This document shows positions 1 through 6,610 of a stretch of 11,149 nt of DNA, piece after piece. The DNA lies in assembly GCA_002358975.1 (NCBI GenBank), contig DEPX01000125.1:1-11149 (forward strand), given 5' to 3'. The stretch's first letter is position 1, and every line of letters starts with the position of its first letter. This DNA is from Micrococcaceae bacterium UBA3381 (GTDB taxonomy: Bacteria; Actinomycetota; Actinomycetes; Actinomycetales; Micrococcaceae). A program made the translations under genes and the position numbers. The notes beneath the pieces were generated by a model that saw nothing but the letters and a program-made list of their open reading frames with translations, did not search any database and was not told where the DNA came from.

Positions 1-65
<65 letters not shown>

Positions 66-210
66 AAAACTCTATGAAAAAGTTCAACCAACAGACCAGA
101 CCGGAAAAAGCCCAGTCCCTGGCACCACCACAACCATCACACGGAGGCATGACAGCCATGGCAACCATTCAAAAAATAAATGGCATCAAACAAACTTGGC
201 ACACTATTGA

Positions 211-225
211 GTTCTCAAACAACCA
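211..225 (-). promoter_or_regulatory. boxA-like rRNA antitermination motif
   Basis: On the minus strand the sequence TGGTTGTTTGAGAAC, continuing CTCAATAGTGTG, lies about 145 bases before the 16S start. It resembles the Gram-positive rrn boxA (TGTTCTTTGAAAAC), which is bound in RNA by NusB and NusE (S10) to stop premature Rho-dependent termination and assist rRNA folding. The end of the motif overlaps a small inverted repeat, TTGAG-AA-CTCAA (207-218). The GTTTGAGAACTCAATAGTGTG string is, from memory, typical of actinobacterial rrn leaders and spacers. The assignment rests on motif similarity and position only. Confidence 0.7.
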
Positions 226-385
226 CCCACCCAACAACAACCCCACAAACCAGCAGGACCACCATCAGGCAGCAAAAAACCACGATTCACAACACTAAAC
301 CATCATGAACCAGGAAAGCAAATCAGCCATCACAGACCAACACGCACCACCCAACACAACAAAACGCATCAAGCAGCACCAACCG

Positions 386-415
386 AGCCTACCAACAAGC
401 AAACCCGCAAGTCAA
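386..415 (-). promoter_or_regulatory. rrn promoter, proximal copy (TTGACT-N18-TAGGCT)
   Basis: The minus strand has -35 TTGACT (410-415) and -10 TAGGCT (386-391) separated by exactly 18 bases. This is the hexamer pair and spacing typical of housekeeping-sigma rRNA promoters in actinobacteria. Transcription would start near position 379 and give a leader of roughly 315 nucleotides before the mature 16S end. An identical hexamer pair with identical spacing lies 123 bases upstream. Confidence 0.75.
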
Positions 416-508
416 ATCCGCAACCCGTGATCCCAACCACACAGCCAGAACCACCCAACAGATCAACAATCCCAACAACACGAAGTCCAGTAACTGAACC
501 GGATCAAC

Positions 509-538
509 AGCCTACACACAGCAGACAACAAAAGTCAA
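509..538 (-). promoter_or_regulatory. rrn promoter, upstream copy (TTGACT-N18-TAGGCT)
   Basis: The minus strand has -35 TTGACT (533-538) and -10 TAGGCT (509-514) with an 18-base spacer. Both hexamers and the spacing are the same as in the proximal copy at 386-415, but the spacer sequences differ, so this looks like functional conservation or an old duplication, not a fresh repeat. Expected start near 502. Confidence 0.75.
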
Positions 539-566
539 CCCAGAACCAGGAACCGCAATATCAAAA

Positions 567-595
567 AATTTACAAAATCAACAACCATGTCTCAA
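567..595 (-). promoter_or_regulatory. candidate rrn promoter (TTGAGA-N17-TAAATT)
   Basis: The minus strand has TTGAGA (590-595) and TAAATT (567-572) with a 17-base spacer, followed by an AT-rich stretch. It matches the general sigma-70 pattern less exactly than the two TTGACT/TAGGCT copies. It lies 58 bases upstream of the next promoter in the array and in the same direction, which supports it. Confidence 0.45.
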
Positions 596-632
596 CGCCC
601 CCGTCTCCGGAACGCCCTGAGCACGAGAAATA

Positions 633-660
633 ACTATACACAGGTTGCTATCGAACGCAA
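633..660 (-). promoter_or_regulatory. candidate distal rrn promoter (TTGCGT-N16-TATAGT)
   Basis: The minus strand has TTGCGT (655-660) and TATAGT (633-638) with a 16-base spacer. It would be the first promoter after the hairpin at 659-715; the -35 element overlaps the T-run that ends the hairpin by two bases. The -10 is good, the -35 is moderate and the spacer is one base short of ideal. Expected start near 626, giving a leader of about 560 nucleotides. Confidence 0.5.
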
Positions 661-715
661 AATCGGCGGATTCGATGCTCACCAGGGTCTGGTAGCGCAT
701 GAATCCGCCGATTTT
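659..715 (-). terminator. large hairpin downstream of tyrS, probable terminator
   Basis: A perfect 15-base inverted repeat (659-673 with 701-715) has GC-rich cores flanked by A and T runs, so that either strand reads an A-tract, a stem and a short T-tract. The 27-base loop can fold further: ATGC (675-678) with GCAT (697-700), then ACCAG (681-685) with CTGGT (689-693) around a 3-base tip. It begins 65 bases after the tyrS stop and ends where the first rrn promoter begins. The natural reading is a terminator that insulates the rRNA operon from tyrS. The U-run is short (four), and the long structured loop is unusual for a plain intrinsic terminator, so a repeat element or another RNA role is possible. 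Confidence 0.6.
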
Positions 716-780
716 CAGGACCAAAGTTTGAAATTTGGCCTGCCACGGTCCAGAGTGAGACGTATATCTCATCTCCCGAT

Positions 781-2094
781 TTATTCTAAGTTGATAAAGC
801 CAAGATTCCGCCGTCCACGGCGTACGACAAAGTACTTGTTGTGGATGGCGTCTTCAGCAGTAAATACCTGTTCTGGGTCCTGAACTTTCGCGTTATTCAG
901 GTACGCTCCACCATCACTAACTGTGCGACGTGCCGCAGATTTTGATTTTTCCAGCCCAGCAGCAACGAGCAAGTCTACAATTGTAGCGTTCGTTTCAAGA
1001 TAAGGCATTTCTGCTGAGGGAAGCTCAGCGCCAGCGGCTTTTAGAGTGTAGGCGTCGATAGAGCTCAGTTCGCCGCGTCCAAATAGTGCAGCTGAAGCAT
1101 CAATTGCTCGTTGTGTCTGATCTTCTCCGTGGACTAACGAAGTCACTTCCCAAGCTAACCGGCGTTGAGCTTCACGACGAAATGCTTCTTCGGCAACTTT
1201 TTGTTCATAGTCGGCGATCTCCGCACGTGACAGAAACGTGAAAACTTTTAATCGGTCAATGACATCAGCATCCGCGGTATTGAGCCAGAATTGATAGAAA
1301 GTGTACGGAGAACACATTTCGGGGTTAAGCCAAATAGCGTTGCCCTCGGACTTACCAAACTTAGTGCCATCAGCATTAGTGATAAGCGGCGTACCGAAGG
1401 CATGAACGTGTTCACCCTCCACTTTACGCACCAGTTCGGTACCCGATGTCAGATTCCCCCATTGGTCCGAGCCACCGGTCTGTAACGTCACGTTATGCCG
1501 TCGGTAGAGCTCCATAAAGTCCATACCTTGCAAGACTTGGTACGAGAATTCCGTGTAGGAAATTCCTTCGTCAGACTCCAAGCGAGACGCAACAATCTCC
1601 TTACGAACCATGGTGCCAACTCTGAAGTGTTTCCCAATATCGCGTAAGAAGTCTAGGGCTGAGAGCCCACCCGTCCAATCGAGGTTGTTTACCATCGTGG
1701 CACCATTATCGCCTTGGAACGAGAGATAGTGCTCTATTTGGTTTCGAAGTGATGCAACCCAGTTTTCCACGATGTCTCTGGTATTAAGGCTTCGTTCAGA
1801 TGTTTGGCGTGGATCGCCTATGAGCCCTGTGGCCCCACCGACTAGGGCCACCGGATAATGCCCTGCCAATTGAAGTCGGCGCAATACCAATAGTTGTACA
1901 AGATGTCCAAGATGCAGTGAGGCGGCTGTGGGATCGAAACCACAGTAGTAATTGATTGGTTCCCCGGCTAAGGCTGCTTCTAATTTTGCCTCGTCGGTAG
2001 AAACCTGGACTAGTCCGCGCCATTTCAACTCTTGCCAGATGTTGTCGAAAGACGGATCGTTTGTTTGTCGGCTCAAAAACTCTTCGTTGCTCAC
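781..2094 (-). CDS. tyrS: tyrosyl-tRNA synthetase
   Basis: Charges tRNA-Tyr with tyrosine in the cytoplasm using ATP (class I synthetase). The 437-residue product shows the class I catalytic core: YCGFDPTAASLHLGH at 50-64 with the HIGH-type motif as HLGH (61-64), the tyrosine-site loop TGGSDQWGNLTSG (206-218), and the KMSKS-type loop as KFGKS (245-249), the form usual in the main bacterial TyrRS type. A C-terminal S4-like RNA-binding domain spans about 370-437. Length is normal for the family. The start is GTG at 2094; no strong ribosome binding site precedes it, but conserved sequence begins soon after (NDPSFDNIWQELKWRG, 12-27) and no better start is seen. It lies 47 bases behind helD, so the two may be cotranscribed. 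No T-box leader is visible in that gap. Confidence 0.97.
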   Translation of the reverse strand: MSNEEFLSRQTNDPSFDNIWQELKWRGLVQVSTDEAKLEAALAGEPINYYCGFDPTAASLHLGHLVQLLVLRRLQLAGHYPVALVGGATGLIGDPRQTSERSLNTRDIVENWVASLRNQIEHYLSFQGDNGATMVNNLDWTGGLSALDFLRDIGKHFRVGTMVRKEIVASRLESDEGISYTEFSYQVLQGMDFMELYRRHNVTLQTGGSDQWGNLTSGTELVRKVEGEHVHAFGTPLITNADGTKFGKSEGNAIWLNPEMCSPYTFYQFWLNTADADVIDRLKVFTFLSRAEIADYEQKVAEEAFRREAQRRLAWEVTSLVHGEDQTQRAIDASAALFGRGELSSIDAYTLKAAGAELPSAEMPYLETNATIVDLLVAAGLEKSKSAARRTVSDGGAYLNNAKVQDPEQVFTAEDAIHNKYFVVRRGRRNLGFINLE

Positions 2095-2141
2095 GCTGAA
2101 TAAATTACCAGTTTCTACCAGCGTTTAAGAAAGATTGCCGC

Positions 2142-4418
2142 CTATATGTCTGCCAACCCTGCTGGTAGCTGTAGATCTGGAGCAGTGGTTAACATGGTGA
2201 GCGTTTGGGTAGCTCTTGTCATGGCCACGTATAAATTACCCACCGAGCCGTCTGCCGCCGTCACTATAGTCTGTGGTTCCACGATCACCACCGCGTCATA
2301 CTCTAGTCCTTTGGCCTGCTGGGCAGATACAAGAACAATGTCACGATGCCGACGACGTCCCGACCCAGTCCACACTCGATGAGCAAAGTGCGCTTCCAGC
2401 AACTGCTCAAACTGCCCACGGCATTCTGCCGCAACGATGACACCTATCAACCCACCGGGCAGGCGTTGCAGTTGTGTGTGTATCGTTTCGACTAATACGT
2501 GATCTAAATTGGTGTCATCGGTTCGTATCAGTTGTGGAACATAGTTACCTGTGCGTAATGCTTTTGGACGTGTTACCGGACGGCCGGCGCGAGTTGCTAC
2601 ATTCGCAGCCGCATCAGTGATACGTTTCGGAGTTCTATAATTGACGGTTAGTTCGGATAAACGCCAATTATCGCCCGTAAAGGGCGCAAGAATATCATCC
2701 CAACCTCCGCCGAGGGTTGGGGCAGAAGCTTGAGCGAAATCACCAACGATAGTAAACGAACGCAGCGGTGATCGTCGAAATAGCATCCGCCATTGCATGT
2801 GAGACAATTCTTGAGCCTCATCAACAATTATATGCCCGTAAGTCCACGTACGATCTGCTCGGGCCCGCTGTGCTACCGAGGCCCAACTGCTTTCGGGTTC
2901 CTGAGCCGCAGCAAGCATTTCCGGGGTGACTACCCCGTCAACACCAATATCCTGCAGCGTGAAATGGACGTTTTCCAAGGCAGCTTCAGCCGTGTCTAAG
3001 GTTCGCTGACTCAGATTCTGCTCAGTTTCGGATGCATCGGTGGCAAGGCCATCTAAAAGCACAGCGGCTTCGTCGAGAAGCGGCACATCAGCGTCAGTAA
3101 ATGGGGCTTCTGGGTTTCGTAGCAATAGCAGTATTTGTTTGGCAGACAACATCGGAGCTGCATCGACTAAATACTGTGGTTTCGACAGTAACTCACTAAC
3201 TAGTCCGGTCGCGGTCAGTGGCATCCAGCACATATTCAATAAACGACGAACGTCAAGAGACTGACGAATTTCTTGTCGCAGATATGACCTGTCAGCTTTA
3301 TTAATGAGCCCATCTGCGCGTTTAGGGCTCACGATATCGCGCATTTGGTCATAAAGCGTCCGTACCATGCGATCCACGAACACTTCACGGGCTTGATTAT
3401 ACGGTTTCTCTGACTCCCGAGCATGATTGATTGCTCTGCGGATTTGCACTGGACGAACACGTAGGTTGATGCCGTCAACGTGCACCCACCTAGTTTGCTG
3501 AATAGAACGCTGGCGAAGACTGACTGCATTCGAGATAATCTCAGCCATCTCCGGGCGTCCTTTGAGCTCAGCTGCCATCGGGTCTAGTTCGGCTGTCGCT
3601 TGGATACCGGGATAGAGATTGCCAAGAGAGCTCATGACGACCCCGGTTTCACCTAATGACGGTAATACCTGATCGATATAATGCATAAACGTCTGGGATG
3701 GTCCCACCAAGAGCACGCCATTTTTTGCTAAGCGTTCCCGGTGGGTGTAGAGCAAGTAGGCAGCCCGATGCAGTGCTACAGCAGTCTTGCCGGTGCCCGG
3801 TCCGCCCTGAACTACAAGTACGCCGCGCATTTGGTCACGAATAATTTCGTCTTGCTCTTGCTGGATCGTGGCAACAATGTCACTCATAACCCCGGTACGT
3901 GGAGCACTAACCGCTGATAGCAGCGCCTGCGAAGGTTGTTCAGCACCGTCGGCGTCCAAGAGGTCGTCTTGAAACGATTCAACTATTCGGCCGCTCATCA
4001 ATATGTGCCGACGTCGAGATACCCCGAGTCGATGGGCCGCAGTAGCTTGATAAAATGGCGCCGCTTCGGGGGCCCGCCAATCCACTAGCAGCCGGGTACG
4101 CTGCTCATCGGACAACCCGATTCGGCCAATATGGCGTTGTTGCTGGTCATCGGTGTCCAACCGCCCAAACACCAGCCTATCGTCAACGGCATTGAGCTGA
4201 TTGATACGATCTTGGTAAAGGCTTGCAAATGAATCGCGCTCAGATTGGTTTTGCATTGAGCCTTGCAAACCTTGGGCCTGGATCTTTGTTAGTTGTGCTT
4301 GTTTTTGCGAGCGCAATTCGTCAAGTCGGTCGTACAGTGTCGCCACGTAATCCCGCTCGATAGTCAATTCGTGTTCGTACCACTCGGTGGTAGCAGTTGA
4401 CCTGTGTTGGCCGGTCAC
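2142..4418 (-). CDS. helD: HelD-like RNA polymerase-associated ATPase (UvrD/Rep superfamily 1)
   Basis: Members of this family bind RNA polymerase, push into its channels, and use ATP to release stalled or inactive enzyme from nucleic acid. Counting from a TTG one codon upstream, the roughly 758-residue product has an N-terminal coiled coil (about 14-50), the family sequence VDWRAPEAAPFYQAT (113-127), Walker A GGPGTGKT (206-213), a long family-specific insertion (about 270-525), motif II VDEAQE (533-538), motif III GDFAQA (560-565), motif IV VNYRTP (593-598), motif V QQAKGLEYD (701-709) and motif VI YVAMTRAT (731-738). I prefer GTG at 4418: AAAGGAG lies five bases before it but only two before the adjacent TTG at 4421. 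The gene follows argH by 71 bases and precedes tyrS. A plain DNA helicase role is less likely given the N-terminal layout. Some relatives (HelR) protect RNA polymerase from rifamycins; whether this one does cannot be read from sequence. Confidence 0.9.
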   Translation of the reverse strand: MTGQHRSTATTEWYEHELTIERDYVATLYDRLDELRSQKQAQLTKIQAQGLQGSMQNQSERDSFASLYQDRINQLNAVDDRLVFGRLDTDDQQQRHIGRIGLSDEQRTRLLVDWRAPEAAPFYQATAAHRLGVSRRRHILMSGRIVESFQDDLLDADGAEQPSQALLSAVSAPRTGVMSDIVATIQQEQDEIIRDQMRGVLVVQGGPGTGKTAVALHRAAYLLYTHRERLAKNGVLLVGPSQTFMHYIDQVLPSLGETGVVMSSLGNLYPGIQATAELDPMAAELKGRPEMAEIISNAVSLRQRSIQQTRWVHVDGINLRVRPVQIRRAINHARESEKPYNQAREVFVDRMVRTLYDQMRDIVSPKRADGLINKADRSYLRQEIRQSLDVRRLLNMCWMPLTATGLVSELLSKPQYLVDAAPMLSAKQILLLLRNPEAPFTDADVPLLDEAAVLLDGLATDASETEQNLSQRTLDTAEAALENVHFTLQDIGVDGVVTPEMLAAAQEPESSWASVAQRARADRTWTYGHIIVDEAQELSHMQWRMLFRRSPLRSFTIVGDFAQASAPTLGGGWDDILAPFTGDNWRLSELTVNYRTPKRITDAAANVATRAGRPVTRPKALRTGNYVPQLIRTDDTNLDHVLVETIHTQLQRLPGGLIGVIVAAECRGQFEQLLEAHFAHRVWTGSGRRRHRDIVLVSAQQAKGLEYDAVVIVEPQTIVTAADGSVGNLYVAMTRATQTLTMLTTAPDLQLPAGLADI

Positions 4419-4489
4419 CAAGGCTCCTTTACTGCCAGCGTTATGTTGCTAGCGCTCGCCTAACTTCGACCCCCTATTCTAGCGAGACA

Positions 4490-5938
4490 TTAGCGTAGAC
4501 CGGTAGGATTTGTGACCACGAACTCCCGAATTTCAGTTAGTTGACGCTTAAACTCGGTAATCTGTTGTTCTACAGCTTGCGGGGCAGTGCCGCCCTGCGA
4601 GGATCGCGAGTTCAACGAGCCTTCGGTAGACAACACTTCGCGTACCGCAGGCGTCAGGTGCTCGGAGATCTTGGCATATTCTTGGTCAGTAAGGTCCCAT
4701 AATTCCACGCCACGTGATTCCGCAGCCTGAACAGCTTCGCCGGCAAGTTCATGTGCAACCCGGAATGGGACGCCCTGACGGACAAGCCATTCGGCGATAT
4801 CGGTAGCTAACGCAAAGCCTTCTGGCGCTAACGCAGCCATGCGATCGGTGTTGAATGTCAACGTCGCAATTTGTCCCGCGAAAGCTGGCAACAGCAATTC
4901 CAGTGTGTCAACGGCATCAAATACCGGTTCTTTATCCTCTTGTAGATCTCGGTTATAGGCCAACGGCAAAGCTTTGAGCGTCGTCATGAGGCCGGTGAAA
5001 TCGCCTAGTAAACGGCCCGTTTTACCACGGGCTAATTCAGCAATATCCGGGTTCTTTTTCTGTGGCATGATCGATGAACCAGTCGAGTAGGCATCGTGCA
5101 ATTTCACGAAAGCCACTTCTTTGGTCGCCCAAAAAATGATCTCTTCAGAAATTCTTGACAGATCCACTCCAATCATCGAAGCGATCCAAGTGAATTCGGC
5201 AAATACATCACGTGATGCGGTGCCGTCGATAGAGTTCCATACGGAGTAATCAAATCCGAGGTCGTGGGCGACTGACACCGGGTCAAGGCCTAATGATGAA
5301 CCTGCAAGTGCTCCAGAGCCGTAGGGGCTGACTGCTGCCCGGCGATCCCAGTCAATAAAGCGTTGAAGGTCACGTAGTAAAGCCCAGCCGTGTGCCAATA
5401 GGTGATGTGATAACAACACGGGTTGGGCGTGTTGCAGATGGGTGCGCCCAGGCATCGGTGCAAAAGGATGTGCCTCCGCTTGGGCAATCAAGGCGTCCAC
5501 GACTTCTAATAGGTATGAAGCAATTTCTCGGGCATGGTCGCGCAGAAACATGCGCCCCATCGTGGCAATCTGGTCATTGCGTGAGCGTCCTGCACGAAGC
5601 TTGCCGCCCAGGTCAACACCAGCACGTTCCAGTAGCCCACGTTCCAGAGACCCATGAACATCTTCATCCGATTCGGCTGCCACATACGTACCATCGAGTA
5701 CATCTGTTTCGAGTTGGTCAAGTGCGGCAAGCATGCGTTGTAGTTCATCATCGGTGAGAAGACCAGAACGGTTCAGCACTCTGGCGTGTGCACGCGAACC
5801 AGCGATATCGTAACGAGCCAGACGCCAATCAAAGTCAGTTGATTTGCTCAAGGCAGCAAGTGCTGCGGCCGGACCGTCCGAAAAGCGTCCGCCCCATAAG
5901 GAACCTTCATTTGTGCCATGCGTTTGCCCGTCAGCCAT
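4490..5938 (-). CDS. argH: argininosuccinate lyase
   Basis: Last step of arginine synthesis: splits argininosuccinate into arginine and fumarate in the cytoplasm as a homotetramer. The 482-residue protein belongs to the fumarase/aspartase superfamily. It shows the N-terminal LWGGRFS (14-20), AGRSRNDQ (116-123), the catalytic-histidine region GRTHLQHAQPV (164-174), and the superfamily signature GSSIMPQKKNP (287-297) with the mobile-loop serine. Length is slightly above average, from a short N-terminal extension. The ATG start at 5938 has AAAAGG eight bases upstream. Unlike the usual actinobacterial order, it is not directly behind argG or argR; two plus-strand genes separate it from argR, so it must use its own promoter in 5939-6135, although I see no strong -35/-10 pair there. 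helD and tyrS follow in the same direction. Confidence 0.97.
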   Translation of the reverse strand: MADGQTHGTNEGSLWGGRFSDGPAAALAALSKSTDFDWRLARYDIAGSRAHARVLNRSGLLTDDELQRMLAALDQLETDVLDGTYVAAESDEDVHGSLERGLLERAGVDLGGKLRAGRSRNDQIATMGRMFLRDHAREIASYLLEVVDALIAQAEAHPFAPMPGRTHLQHAQPVLLSHHLLAHGWALLRDLQRFIDWDRRAAVSPYGSGALAGSSLGLDPVSVAHDLGFDYSVWNSIDGTASRDVFAEFTWIASMIGVDLSRISEEIIFWATKEVAFVKLHDAYSTGSSIMPQKKNPDIAELARGKTGRLLGDFTGLMTTLKALPLAYNRDLQEDKEPVFDAVDTLELLLPAFAGQIATLTFNTDRMAALAPEGFALATDIAEWLVRQGVPFRVAHELAGEAVQAAESRGVELWDLTDQEYAKISEHLTPAVREVLSTEGSLNSRSSQGGTAPQAVEQQITEFKRQLTEIREFVVTNPTGLR

Positions 5939-6135
5939 GTTTATAACCTTTTCATGTGGGAATGCTTAATTGCCTCAAAACTACCAATAATTCTTAGCCA
6001 GCAGAGTCTTGCGACTGGTAACGATAGGAAAAGTAGGCAACAGCAAACATAGTCGTTTTCAAATCGCTATTTGGCAAGCCTACGCATGTCCGCCATCTGA
6101 CCGGTGCGAACAATAAAATTGTTTACACTGCCTGT
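5939..6135. promoter_or_regulatory. divergent promoter region between argH and the ankyrin gene
   Basis: These 197 bases must drive argH leftward and the ankyrin gene rightward. On the minus strand I find only an AAAAGG ribosome binding site for argH and no convincing -35/-10 pair; I also cannot identify a clean ArgR (ARG box) palindrome, though half-site-like ATGAA and GCATT strings occur near 5951-5965. Two small inverted repeats stand out: CAAAT-CGCT-ATTTG (6060-6073) and AACAAT-AAA-ATTGTT (6109-6123). The second abuts the ankyrin -10 element. Either could be a repressor site, but both are short and AT-rich enough to occur by chance. Confidence 0.6.
6124..6129 (+). promoter_or_regulatory. 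-10 element (TACACT) for the ankyrin gene; leaderless start suggested
   Basis: TACACT fits the TANNNT -10 pattern and lies six bases before the ATG at 6136, so transcription would begin at or within a base of the start codon. No Shine-Dalgarno sequence precedes that ATG, which agrees with a leaderless mRNA, a common form in actinobacteria. No good -35 is present at 16-18 bases; the AACAAT/ATTGTT palindrome sits in the spacer position. Confidence 0.5.
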
Positions 6136-6585
6136 ATGACGGATAACCAGCAAGATGATCAACCAGATCTTTCAGACGACCAAATTGCGTTTCTTAATTC
6201 TTTGTATGATTACGCACGCGAGGGTAAAGTACAAGCTCTGTCATCCGTTATTGATCAGGGCATACCCGTAGATTTACCGAATCACAATGGTGACACATTT
6301 CTCATCTTGGCAGCGTACCGCGAGCAGGCCGACGTCGTAAATGCACTCATAACGCGTGATGCCGACGTCAATGCGTTGAATAAACGTGGTCAGTCACCGT
6401 TGACGTGTTCCATCTTCATGCAGAATGAAGAAATTTCTCGGGTGCTGCTGGATGCGGGAGCTGACCCTGATCTTGGTCCACAGTCGGCTCGTGCGACGAT
6501 TGCAGCCATGGGGTTAGAGCACATGGGAAAGTTCCTAGCCGCTTATGAAAACCCAGCAAACGACCCACCACAAGACGATAAATAA
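6136..6585 (+). CDS. small ankyrin-repeat protein
   Basis: A 149-residue soluble protein without signal peptide or membrane segment. After an acidic N-terminus rich in D and Q (1-16) come about three ankyrin repeats: roughly 20-51, 52-82 (GDTFLILAAYREQADVVNALITRDADVNALN) and 85-116 (GQSPLTCSIFMQNEEISRVLLDAGADPDLG), showing the G-x-T/S-x-L-x-x-A/S and L-L-x-x-G/D-A-D-x-(N/D) patterns. A hydrophilic tail ends it. Ankyrin repeats bind other proteins; the partner is unknown. Small cytoplasmic proteins of this design are, from memory, widespread in Micrococcaceae and other actinobacteria without an assigned function. It has a probable leaderless promoter and is followed after 25 bases by the lipoprotein gene, so the two likely form an operon. 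Both run opposite to the flanking arg genes. Confidence 0.88.
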   Translation: MTDNQQDDQPDLSDDQIAFLNSLYDYAREGKVQALSSVIDQGIPVDLPNHNGDTFLILAAYREQADVVNALITRDADVNALNKRGQSPLTCSIFMQNEEISRVLLDAGADPDLGPQSARATIAAMGLEHMGKFLAAYENPANDPPQDDK

Positions 6586-6610
6586 CTCATCACGAACATT
6601 AGGAGCTCTT

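Larger units (their letters stand above)
66..658 (-). promoter_or_regulatory. rRNA operon leader and promoter region
   Basis: About 590 bases without a credible protein gene lie between the 16S gene and the hairpin behind tyrS. Read in the direction of the rRNA, the sequence is strongly enriched in G and T (few A and C), which is odd for genomic DNA but plausible for a long, lightly structured rRNA leader. Open frames here translate to low-complexity N/Q/H/P/T-rich peptides without ribosome binding sites, so I do not treat them as genes. The region carries several stacked sigma-70-like promoters (listed separately) and a boxA-like motif. The complementary half of the 16S processing stem cannot be checked because the downstream side is outside the window. 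Confidence 0.85.

Noticed and set aside
292..321. Possible fifth rrn promoter on the minus strand, TTGCTT-N18-TAGTGT
   Set aside because: Spacing equals the two good copies, but both hexamers deviate at key positions and such matches are expected by chance in G/T-rich sequence; kept only as a note.
74..633. Open frames on the plus strand in the rRNA leader (74-298 and 427-633)
   Set aside because: Translations are low-complexity N/Q/H/P/T-rich, a direct result of the A/C-rich strand; there is no ribosome binding site and they run against an rRNA promoter region.
578..883. Overlapping frames on both strands across the hairpin (minus 578-772, plus 587-883)
   Set aside because: They share the KIGGF and ESADF strings only because the inverted repeat is read from both strands, and the plus frame runs into tyrS antisense.
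2095..2141. Possible T-box or attenuator leader before tyrS
   Set aside because: The gap to helD is only 47 bases with no specifier loop, antiterminator or terminator structure.
4455..4486. Imperfect hairpin between argH and helD (CTCGC with GCGAG)
   Set aside because: Only five pairs plus a bulged extension, a long loop and no T-run; too weak to call a terminator, and argH and helD may be cotranscribed.
5290..5757. Several 65-121 residue open frames antisense to or out of frame with argH
   Set aside because: They overlap a fully conserved enzyme gene, have no recognisable domains, and are shadow frames.
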